Below, in pieces: positions 7,210-13,557 of a stretch of 14,367 nt of DNA. Under the pieces are notes generated by a model that was given only the letters and a program-made list of their open reading frames with translations, did not search any database and was not told the origin of the DNA. Position 1 is the stretch's first letter. Every line of letters starts with the position of its first letter. Source of the stretch: JBHHZI01 sp046757965 (lineage in GTDB: Bacteria > Acidobacteriota > Polarisedimenticolia > SMYD01); the NCBI GenBank assembly GCA_046757965.1, contig JBHHZI010000082.1:1-14367 (forward strand), given 5' to 3'. Both the position numbers and the translations under genes were made by a program.

Positions 7210-7494
7210 ATGTCTTTCGGCGTTGAGGAACTCGCACTGACTGCGGTCATCGGTGTCGGTCTCCTCCTCCTGGGGAGGCGCTGGCCACGACTGCGCCGGC
7301 GATCCCGGGGATTGTGGAAGCCGTTCCCGTTGCTGTACTTCCTCGGCATGCTGGCGTTGTTCGGTGCCCACACGTTGCCGGCAGACGGGCGGGGCCAGGA
7401 AATTGTCGATGCCGTCGCGGTCGTGTTGATGCTGGCCGGAGCCATCGTCGAATGGCGGCGCGGTACGTCGGCGACCCCGCCGGCTGACGTGTGA
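7210..7494 (+). CDS. Small membrane protein, about three helices, unknown function
   Basis: I do not recognise this 94-residue protein. Three hydrophobic segments are visible, at about residues 8-22, 39-54 and 66-81. A basic loop (RRWPRLRRRSRGLWK) lies between the first two, so that loop is probably cytoplasmic. The ATG at 7210 is preceded by GAAGGGAG at a normal distance; an upstream in-frame ATG at 7087 would add a very Arg-rich, implausible leader. It is the next gene after the putative bacteriocin precursor on the same strand. Small multi-helix membrane proteins next to bacteriocin genes are often immunity proteins, but nothing in this sequence itself shows that. It converges on the gene ending at 7534. 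Confidence 0.65.
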   Translation: MSFGVEELALTAVIGVGLLLLGRRWPRLRRRSRGLWKPFPLLYFLGMLALFGAHTLPADGRGQEIVDAVAVVLMLAGAIVEWRRGTSATPPADV

Positions 7495-7533
7495 GGTTGA
7501 GGCCACGCCGGGTCGGGTGACCGCACGGGTCGA

Positions 7534-8205
7534 TCAGGGGCTGTCGGGGTCCTCGTCGCCGTCGATGACCAGGGCGAGGGTCAGGTCGCCTGCCGGTGCG
7601 ACCAGCATCCAGTGGTCGAGGTCGTTTTGCACCATCGCCGGGATGGTGTCGGGCTCGTCATAGACGGGGAACAGCCCGATCACGGCGGGATGGTTGGTGC
7701 TGGTGACCATCTTCCCGGCGTCGACGAGCGCCTTCATGCCCATCAGCTCGTCGGGTCCTGCGTCGTCGGCGAAGGCGAGCACGATGAGAAAATCACGGTT
7801 GACCGACACGCCCATGTGATTGCCGTCCGCCGGCTGCACGGCGTAGCGCAGCGCGTACGTCCCGGCGGGCAGCGTCTTATGGCGGTAATCGGTCCAGGGT
7901 CTTGCGAACGTCGCCACCCCCAGCAGCATGCCGGGCATGATCGTGCCATAGCTGACGCCGAGGCCGGCGGCGGAGTCATCGATGAGCGGGAACGCCGCGC
8001 GCAGCCAGACGAAGACGACGGGCTCACCGTCGTCATCGACACGGACACCGGTATCGTTCAGGACCGCACGGACTGCCGCGGGCACGGCATCCTCCGGCGC
8101 GGGCCCGATCGGCGTGACCCCGTAAGCGGCGCGGGCCTCGAGGGGGCCGGCGGCCATCATCATGCACGTCGCGATACAGGTGATGGCGATGCGGCGCAGG
8201 ATCAA
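7534..8205 (-). CDS. Secreted hypothetical protein, beta-rich
   Basis: The 223-residue protein has a signal peptide: ILRR, a hydrophobic core with CMMMAAG, and likely cleavage after EARA at residue 26. I recognise no named family. The mature part looks beta-strand-rich and contains LPAGTYALRYAVQPADGNHM (about 112-131) and DFLIVLAF, a pattern met in uncharacterised periplasmic proteins that describe a small beta domain. The C-terminus is acidic (DGDEDPDSP). The start is TTG (8205-8203), overlapping the TGA of the upstream gene by 4 bases (TTGA), so translation is probably coupled. The next Met codons fall too far inside the signal peptide to be starts. The pair with the DUF1326-like gene is likely functional. 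Confidence 0.7.
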   Translation of the reverse strand: MILRRIAITCIATCMMMAAGPLEARAAYGVTPIGPAPEDAVPAAVRAVLNDTGVRVDDDGEPVVFVWLRAAFPLIDDSAAGLGVSYGTIMPGMLLGVATFARPWTDYRHKTLPAGTYALRYAVQPADGNHMGVSVNRDFLIVLAFADDAGPDELMGMKALVDAGKMVTSTNHPAVIGLFPVYDEPDTIPAMVQNDLDHWMLVAPAGDLTLALVIDGDEDPDSP

Positions 8206-9017
8206 CGCGAGAACGAGGCCACGAAGGCGCTGGACTTGCCGGGACTGGACCAGGTCTCACCCAGGCCCGCCCCGTCGAAGCGGTGGACGCGTGTGAACAC
8301 CGGCGAAAACGCCGTGACGTCGACCAGCGGCGGATAGTACAGCTCGGTGTTCCCGATGCAGAGATGGTCCGCGTGGTGCAGCGCCCGGGTACGGATCTCG
8401 GCGGTGTCCCCCAGCCGCAGGAGTGCCACCGGCTCGCCGGCGTGAAAAGCCGCCTCGATGGGGATGGAATGCACGGCGACCACCTCATCGAGCAGGCCCG
8501 TTGCCGCGGAGCGGGCCAGCGAGACCAGCGCCTGCTGCTGCGGCGGCGTGGCCCGCGCGTCGACGAACAGCAGGGACCGGACGCTGTTGTCGGCAATGTC
8601 GGGATCGCCGAGGGTGGAGGTGGCGCGGAGCACGGCGGCCACGGTCAGGCCATCCACCGGCACGCCGTTCCAGGTTCCCTGTCGGATCGTCCAGGCCAGG
8701 ATCGCCTTCTTGCCGGCCGTTCCGATCTCGCTGTTGGCGAAGCAGGCGCCGACGTAGACGTCCGCGGTGCGGGCCTCGAGATAGTCGCCGGTGACCTCGG
8801 CGTGAGACAGTCCGGTCAGGAAGATCGCCACGAGACTGACGGCCAGTCCGGTGAGGACGGATCTCGGGATGCCCGCCGAGGGTCCGCGTCGCCGGCCCGG
8901 CGCGGCGCCGATGCGCCACGTCGACAGACCGGGCGCCTGACGCCCTCCTTGCCGGGATGAGGTGAGACTCTCCGCCGGCTTCGAGCGGCCTGCGTGGTGG
9001 AATGTTGATGGGCTCAT
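8202..9017 (-). CDS. DUF1326-like secreted protein
   Basis: This 271-residue protein has the DUF1326 layout: GDYLEARTADVYVGACFANS (77-96), AWTIRQGTWNGVPVDGL (108-124), VAAVLRATSTLGDP, then LLFVDARATPPQQQALVSLA (149-168). The family has no assigned function. An export signal sits unusually late (core about 53-70, likely cleavage after SHA at 73), because the only usable start I find is the ATG at 9017. That ATG has GGGGAG eight bases upstream, and no ATG or GTG occurs in frame closer to the signal core. Only two Cys (92, 220) remain in the mature part, and the CxxxCPC cluster seen in many DUF1326 proteins is absent. It is transcribed with the overlapping downstream gene. It lies 156 bp after the molybdenum hydroxylase genes on the same strand, so it may be co-transcribed with them. 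Confidence 0.78.
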   Translation of the reverse strand: MSPSTFHHAGRSKPAESLTSSRQGGRQAPGLSTWRIGAAPGRRRGPSAGIPRSVLTGLAVSLVAIFLTGLSHAEVTGDYLEARTADVYVGACFANSEIGTAGKKAILAWTIRQGTWNGVPVDGLTVAAVLRATSTLGDPDIADNSVRSLLFVDARATPPQQQALVSLARSAATGLLDEVVAVHSIPIEAAFHAGEPVALLRLGDTAEIRTRALHHADHLCIGNTELYYPPLVDVTAFSPVFTRVHRFDGAGLGETWSSPGKSSAFVASFSR

Positions 9018-9173
9018 CAGGTGGCTCCCCGGCAGGCCGGAACCCCCGGCCCGGCCGTCTGTTCTTCGTGCACCCATTGTAGTGCAGATGTCGCGCCGAT
9101 CGTCAGGCGGCGCGCCGTCGTCCTGCAAGACGTCGTCTTGCTCTCGACCGAGGACTGGCCGGCCCGGCCGGGA

Positions 9174-9401
9174 TCACAGAGGCTCGAAGCAGTGGCGTCC
9201 GGCCCGGCAGTTCTTCGAGTCGGCGACCTGACCGTCCGGGCCGAGACAGTTCATGGTGTGTGTGCACCAGCAGAAGCCGTCGCCGGTGTTCGGCATCCGG
9301 GCACCGGGATCATCCGGGTCCGGCGCCACATCGACGTACATCTGCTTGGAGCGCAGCCGCCGGCAGCGCTGTCTGTCGTCGGGTGTGGGGGTCATCGCCA
9401 T
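9174..9401 (-). CDS. 75-residue cysteine-rich protein coupled to the molybdenum hydroxylase operon
   Basis: The protein is short, soluble and carries six cysteines: 13, 44, 46, 52, 65 and 71. The C-terminal half has the order FCWCTHTMNC, GPDG, NC, GRHCFEP, which has the look of a metal- or cluster-binding knuckle or a disulfide-stabilised mini-domain. No signal peptide is seen, so it would stay in the cytoplasm. Its ATG (9401) lies one base after the TGA of the FAD-subunit gene (9403-9405), a spacing that implies translational coupling and a role with that enzyme. I recall uncharacterised small proteins with a similar Cys/GPDG pattern but no named family. A role in cofactor insertion or assembly is inference. 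Confidence 0.65.
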   Translation of the reverse strand: MAMTPTPDDRQRCRRLRSKQMYVDVAPDPDDPGARMPNTGDGFCWCTHTMNCLGPDGQVADSKNCRAGRHCFEPL

Positions 9402-9402
9402 C

Positions 9403-10398
9403 TCACACCACGGCCTCGCCCGCCGCGCGCAGCAGGGCGCGCTTCACGCAGACGCGGGCCAGGCGGATCTTGTAGTCGTTGTGGCTCAGGGCGCGTGCGC
9501 CGACCACCGCCTGCTCGGCCGCGACCTCGGCGGTGCGGGCGACGACCGGCTTGCCGCGCAAGAACCGCCCCACGCCATCCGGTGCCGGCCACGGTACCGG
9601 CGCCACATGCCCCATGACGATGCGCGCCGCCTCCACGATGTCGCCGTCCATGGTGAGCACCGCGGACGCGGCTACCAGCGGCCAGTCCATCGCCAAGCGC
9701 TGGCGGACCTCGTAGGTACTGCTCTGCCGGCCCTCGGCCGGCGGGAGGGTCACGGCGGTGACGATCTCCGCCGGCGCGAGGGACAGCTCGCGCTCCCCGT
9801 CGGCGCGGGGAATCCGGAACAGCTCGACCACCGGAAGGCTGCGCGGTCCGTCCGGACCGGTGACCTGCACCGAGGCCTGGGAGGCGGCAAGCACAGGTGC
9901 CAGGCTCGACGCACTGACGAAGGCGGCCGGTCCGTCGTTGCCGAAGATGGCGTGGTAGCGGTTGTCGCCGTCGACGACCATCGACCGGCCCTCGCGGAGG
10001 GCGAGCAATCCGTATCCGTTGCGGAAGTACCAGCAGCGCGGCCGCTGGCACAGGTCGCCGCCGACCGTGCCGCGGTTGCGGATCTGAGGGCTGGTGATGC
10101 CGGCGGCCGCCTGGGCGATGCCGGGATAAGCCTTCACCAGCCTCGTGTTGTCGAGGAGTTGCGCGAGCGTGACGCGAGCGCCGATGCGCAGGCCGCCGTC
10201 GCGGGTCTCCTCTATGGCTGCCAATCCGTCGATGGCGTCCAGGCTGACGAGCCGGGCCGGCGTCATCGCCCCATCCTTCATCGTCGCCAGCAGATCGGTG
10301 CCTCCGGCCAGCACCACCGCCTCGCCGGGCGTCCCGGCTAGCAGCTTGACCGCCTGGTCGAGGCTGTCCGGACGGGCATAGTCGAACGGTCGCATCAT
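9403..10398 (-). CDS. Molybdenum hydroxylase FAD-binding subunit (xanthine dehydrogenase/CO dehydrogenase medium subunit family)
   Basis: This 331-residue subunit passes electrons from the Fe-S clusters to FAD and on to the acceptor in xanthine dehydrogenase-family enzymes. FAD-binding motifs are LAGGTDLLATMKDG (30-43) and QIRNRGTVGGDL (105-116). The CO dehydrogenase flavoprotein C-terminal domain follows from about 225 (YEVRQRLAMDWPLVAASAVL). After CQRPRCWYFR (117-126) it resembles the PaoB/YagS branch. It lacks the further cysteines that hold the extra 4Fe-4S cluster in that protein, reading GYGLLALREG instead. The gene starts with ATGATG; the first ATG overlaps the stop of a 67-codon ORF as ATGA. 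The ribosome binding site is weak, which makes coupling the likely means of initiation. Confidence 0.9.
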   Translation of the reverse strand: MMRPFDYARPDSLDQAVKLLAGTPGEAVVLAGGTDLLATMKDGAMTPARLVSLDAIDGLAAIEETRDGGLRIGARVTLAQLLDNTRLVKAYPGIAQAAAGITSPQIRNRGTVGGDLCQRPRCWYFRNGYGLLALREGRSMVVDGDNRYHAIFGNDGPAAFVSASSLAPVLAASQASVQVTGPDGPRSLPVVELFRIPRADGERELSLAPAEIVTAVTLPPAEGRQSSTYEVRQRLAMDWPLVAASAVLTMDGDIVEAARIVMGHVAPVPWPAPDGVGRFLRGKPVVARTAEVAAEQAVVGARALSHNDYKIRLARVCVKRALLRAAGEAVV

Positions 10399-10504
10399 TG
10401 GCCGGGCATCCCGCAGAGAGTTCGCCTCACCGCCTGGTCGAGGCTGTGCGGACGGGCGTCGTCAGACGGTCGCATCATCGGCCGAGCGTCCTGCAGCGAG
10501 TTCG
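10351..10504 (-). repeat. 80-bp-period tandem duplication of the FAD-subunit gene start
   Basis: Positions 10351-10424 and 10431-10504 align with a period of 80 bp, agreeing at about 64 of 74 positions. The first copy is the beginning of the FAD-subunit gene (codons 1-16 plus about 26 bp upstream). The second lies in front of it and encodes MMRPSDDARPHSLDQAV against MMRPFDYARPDSLDQAV in the true gene. It is an old, partly diverged duplication of the translation start region. Confidence 0.85.
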
Positions 10505-10598
10505 GGTGTCCCTTCCGCGCTTCCATCGACAGTGGAATGCTCTCGCCTGCCCTCGCCCCGAACGCGCAAGGGTCGGACGTTCGCTGCGGCGCGCTCAT
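10395..10598 (-). CDS. 67-codon bridging ORF between molybdopterin and FAD subunit genes
   Basis: The ORF begins with an ATG whose ATGA overlaps the stop of the molybdopterin-subunit gene (10595-10598). It ends with a TGA whose ATGA overlaps the start of the FAD-subunit gene (10395-10398). The first 40 residues (MSAPQRTSDPCAF...) match nothing I know. Residues 41-57 repeat the N-terminus of the FAD subunit, and the last ten (RRTLCGMPGQ) read the former upstream DNA. It may work mainly as a translation relay that carries ribosomes across the 196-bp gap, or it may be the remains of an older FAD-gene start. A stable product is doubtful. Confidence 0.4.
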   Translation of the reverse strand: MSAPQRTSDPCAFGARAGESIPLSMEARKGHPNSLQDARPMMRPSDDARPHSLDQAVRRTLCGMPGQ

Positions 10599-12724
10599 GT
10601 CACGCTGCCCGCCGCCTCGAGGGCGGCGATGACGCGGTCGGGCGTGAGCGGCAGCTCGGGCACCCGCACGCCGGTGGCATTGGCGACGGCGTTGGCAATG
10701 GCGGCGCCCGGTGAGATGACGGGCGGCTCACCAAGGCCGATGACTCCCCGCTCCTCGTACGCCGGTCCGCGCATGAGATGCACGACGAACTCTCCCACGT
10801 CGGCGAGCCCGGCGAGCTTGTAGAACTCCATGTCGCCGTTGAGCAGGCGCCCGGTCAGGGGGTCGACGATCTTCTCCTCGAGCAGTGCGTAGGAGACGCC
10901 CATGGTCAGGCCGCCGTACACCTGGCTCTCGGCTGTCTGCTCGTCGAGGATCAGCCCGCAGTCCTGGACCGCGACCATCTTGTTGACCCGCACCACGCCG
11001 GTCTCCATGTCCACCGTGACGTCGGCCATCTGCACGCCGCCGACGCCACTGCTGGTCAGCCGCCCGGGGCCGGGGTTGCTGCCGGTGACACTGATGGGAT
11101 GGACGCCGATGCGGGCGGTGGCGTCGGGCCAGGCGAGGAAACGGTCCGACGCGTCGCGCACCTGCACACGCCCGTCGCGTGCGATCAACTCGGCGGGGTC
11201 GGCGTCGAGTGCCGGCGCCACCTTCGCAAGCACCTGGCTCAGGGCTTCCTGCGCGGCCCGTCGGGTCGAGGCGCTGACGCCGCCCACCGTGGTGCTGCCG
11301 CCCGAGGCGCCGGACGGCGGGTAGCGGCTGTCGCCGATCTGCACCGAGACCTGGTCCACGCCCACGCCGAAGGTCTCCGCCAGCACGATGGCGATGATGG
11401 TGCGGGTGCCCGTGCCCAGGTCCTGGCTGCCGAGACGGGCCTCGATGGCGCCGTCCGGGTGCACCCGCACCTCGCAGTTGCTGCGATGGCCGCGGCCGCC
11501 CCAGGTGTGCATCGCCAGACCCAGCCCCTGGCGGAGGATGCCCTCACCCTGGCCGCGCGGATGCCAGCGTTTCTTCCAGTCCATCAGCCGCGCCGCCACC
11601 GCCAGCTCGTCGCGGTAGGTGTCGGCCAGGCGGCCGGTGAGATCGATGTTTTTCAGGAAGAAATCGAGCGGGTCGAGGCCGGCCCGTGCGGCGGTATCCT
11701 CGAGGGCGGCCATGGTGATGAAGCAGGCCTGGGGATGGTTGGGTGCGCGCCAGGCACGGGAACTGGCAATGTGGGTCGGCACCGACGTGTGCCGATGCCG
11801 GCGATCGGGAATGGCGAACAGGTACGGCAGCGGTGGGCTTCCCGAACCACCCAGCCCGCCCGACCCCCAGGATTCGGAGATCCAGGCGGTGAGGCGTCCA
11901 TCGCGGGCAGCGCCGACGCGGACGCTGGCGAAGGCGGACGGACGGTCGCCGGCCACCTCGATCTCCGCGGCTCGTTCGAGCATCAGCTTCACCGGCGCGG
12001 CGGCGTCGCGTGCGAGACGGGCGCCTTCGATGCCCCACCGGTCGACACTGAACTTGCTGCCGAACCCGCCCCCCATGTAGTCGGTACGCACTCTCACGTC
12101 GGCGGCCGCGACGTCGAGTCCGTCGGCGAACTGCCCAGGCAGCCCCGACACGTTCTGCGTGGAGCACCAGGCCGTCAGGTGGCCGGCCTCGTCCCACTCG
12201 CAGACCTGTCCGTGGGCTTCGAGGCAGCAGTGGGCGATGGAGGGCAGACCGTAGGTGCCGGCGCTCTTCACGGTCGCGGCCGACAGGGCGCTGTCCGGGT
12301 CGCCGCTCTCCTGCTCCTCGCCGGGCTCGGTCTTCGGCGCCGCATGCAGGCGTCGCTCCTCGACGAAGTGCGGCAGGACCTCGTAGTCCACGCGCACGGC
12401 GGCGGCGGCGTCTGCCGCGACCTCCTCGCTGATGGCCGCCACCGCCACGACCTCATCACCCGCCCACTGGATCTCGGAGCCGGGGCCCTGGATGATGCGC
12501 ACCGCCTTCACCCCGGGCAGGGCCGACGCTGCCTTGGTGTCGATGGCGCGCACCCGGGCGTGGGCGTGGGGGCAGTGCACCACCTTGGCCCAGAGCATGC
12601 CGGGACGGTTGATGTCGTGCGCATAGCGCGCGCGCCCGGTCACCTTCACCGGCCCGTCAAGCCGGTGGATGCGCTTGCCGATGACCTGCAGAGCATCGAG
12701 ATCGGGCCAGCGAGACTCAGCCAT
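10595..12724 (-). CDS. Molybdenum hydroxylase molybdopterin-binding (large) subunit
   Basis: This is the catalytic subunit of a xanthine dehydrogenase/aldehyde oxidoreductase family enzyme, 709 residues, the usual size for the three-subunit bacterial form. The a/b hammerhead domain occupies about 24-130 (VTGRARYAHDI, LWAKVVHCPHAHARV). The molybdopterin domains follow with YMGGGFGSKF (217-226), ASSRAWRAPNHPQACF, QDLGTGTRTIIAIVLAE and GASGGSTTVGGVSASTRRA. The catalytic glutamate is Glu666 in IGLGEPP, and VQDCGLILDEQTAESQVYGG precedes it. There is no signal peptide; export with the Tat-tagged small subunit would be expected, as in PaoABC. Its ATG lies inside the end of the 2Fe-2S gene (8-bp overlap). 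The substrate, probably an aldehyde or N-heterocycle, cannot be read from the sequence. Confidence 0.93.
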   Translation of the reverse strand: MAESRWPDLDALQVIGKRIHRLDGPVKVTGRARYAHDINRPGMLWAKVVHCPHAHARVRAIDTKAASALPGVKAVRIIQGPGSEIQWAGDEVVAVAAISEEVAADAAAAVRVDYEVLPHFVEERRLHAAPKTEPGEEQESGDPDSALSAATVKSAGTYGLPSIAHCCLEAHGQVCEWDEAGHLTAWCSTQNVSGLPGQFADGLDVAAADVRVRTDYMGGGFGSKFSVDRWGIEGARLARDAAAPVKLMLERAAEIEVAGDRPSAFASVRVGAARDGRLTAWISESWGSGGLGGSGSPPLPYLFAIPDRRHRHTSVPTHIASSRAWRAPNHPQACFITMAALEDTAARAGLDPLDFFLKNIDLTGRLADTYRDELAVAARLMDWKKRWHPRGQGEGILRQGLGLAMHTWGGRGHRSNCEVRVHPDGAIEARLGSQDLGTGTRTIIAIVLAETFGVGVDQVSVQIGDSRYPPSGASGGSTTVGGVSASTRRAAQEALSQVLAKVAPALDADPAELIARDGRVQVRDASDRFLAWPDATARIGVHPISVTGSNPGPGRLTSSGVGGVQMADVTVDMETGVVRVNKMVAVQDCGLILDEQTAESQVYGGLTMGVSYALLEEKIVDPLTGRLLNGDMEFYKLAGLADVGEFVVHLMRGPAYEERGVIGLGEPPVISPGAAIANAVANATGVRVPELPLTPDRVIAALEAAGSVT

Positions 12725-13391
12725 CCCGTCTCCCCGGTCCGGCCGGTGCCGTCGTCACTCTGTCACCTGCCACGACCTTGCGGATACCCATGTAGGTGCC
12801 GCAGCGGCAGAAGTTGCCGCCGAGGCCGGCGCGGATCTGGTCTTGGGTCGGCCTCGGGTGACCGTCGAGCAGTGCGGCGCAGGCCATGACGAAGCCGGGC
12901 GTGCAGAAACCGCACTGCTGGGCGTCGTTGCGCACGAAGGCGGCCTGGATGGGGTGCAGGCTGTCCGGCGACCCCAGGCTCTCGATGGTCCGGATGTCGT
13001 GCCCCTGCGCCTCGATGGCCAGGATGCTGCAGGCGTAGACCGCCAGACCGTTCAGCCGCACTGTGCAGGCCCCGCAGGTGCCGCGGTCGCACACCTTCTT
13101 GGTGCCGGTCAGATCCAGACGGTTGCGCAGCAGGTCGAGGAGGGTCACCCGCGGCTCGACGCTCACCTTCCTGACGGCGCCGTTGATGCGCAACTTCACG
13201 GTCACCGGTCCGCGCACGATGTGCGGTGTGGGGGCAGCCGCCGCCGCGGTCGCCGTGCCGGCCGGTGTGAGGAGCGGTGTGCCCACCGCCCCGAGAGCGC
13301 CCAGCTTCATGAAATCCCGCCGGGGCAATCCCTCCCGGCGGTGTTCCGGCTTCTTGCCGACTCGCCTGGGCGTGTCGTCGTCGCGTGACAT
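12717..13391 (-). CDS. Molybdenum hydroxylase 2Fe-2S (small) subunit with Tat signal
   Basis: The 224-residue protein carries a twin-arginine signal (LPRRDFMKLGALGAVG, 22-37) with an Ala-rich end near residue 52, so the holoenzyme should be periplasmic. The plant-type ferredoxin cluster is bound by Cys101, 106, 109 and 121 (CDRGTCGACTVRLNGLAVYAC spans 101-121). The second 2Fe-2S cluster uses Cys160, 163, 195 and 197 (QQCGFCTPG and FCRCGTY). All eight ligands are present. It is the first gene of the operon, preceded by a good promoter at 13430-13459, and overlaps the next gene by 8 bp. The chosen ATG has no strong ribosome binding site and leaves a rather long 22-residue leader before the Tat motif. 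No dedicated XdhC/PaoD-type maturation gene is visible in the window. Confidence 0.93.
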   Translation of the reverse strand: MSRDDDTPRRVGKKPEHRREGLPRRDFMKLGALGAVGTPLLTPAGTATAAAAAPTPHIVRGPVTVKLRINGAVRKVSVEPRVTLLDLLRNRLDLTGTKKVCDRGTCGACTVRLNGLAVYACSILAIEAQGHDIRTIESLGSPDSLHPIQAAFVRNDAQQCGFCTPGFVMACAALLDGHPRPTQDQIRAGLGGNFCRCGTYMGIRKVVAGDRVTTAPAGPGRRDG

Positions 13392-13429
13392 GGTGTCTGG
13401 CGCCCGCGATCCGACCGGGGCGTACCGGC

Positions 13430-13459
13430 AGGATACGGTCGTCGCGATCGTCGTGTCAA
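13430..13459 (-). promoter_or_regulatory. Sigma-70-type promoter of the molybdenum hydroxylase operon
   Basis: On the minus strand a consensus TTGACA (13454-13459), an 18-base spacer and TATCCT (13430-13435) stand in front of the 2Fe-2S subunit gene. The predicted start of transcription, near 13423, gives a leader of about 30 bases to the ATG at 13391. In this G+C-rich setting a perfect -35 with a good -10 is unlikely to be chance. No clear operator is seen next to it. Confidence 0.55.
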
Positions 13460-13557
13460 GCCGGGCGTCGCGTCGAGTGCCGGCGGCTGTCCTTGTGGCG
13501 TCGCGCTGCGATCCCGAACCGGTCGGGGCGCGCGCTGCGTCGACACCGGTGCTGGAG

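Noticed and set aside
10778..12889. 703-codon plus-strand open frame opposite the molybdopterin subunit
   Set aside because: Its His/Gly/Ala-rich translation is the typical mirror of a high-G+C gene; the opposite strand carries all the xanthine dehydrogenase family motifs.
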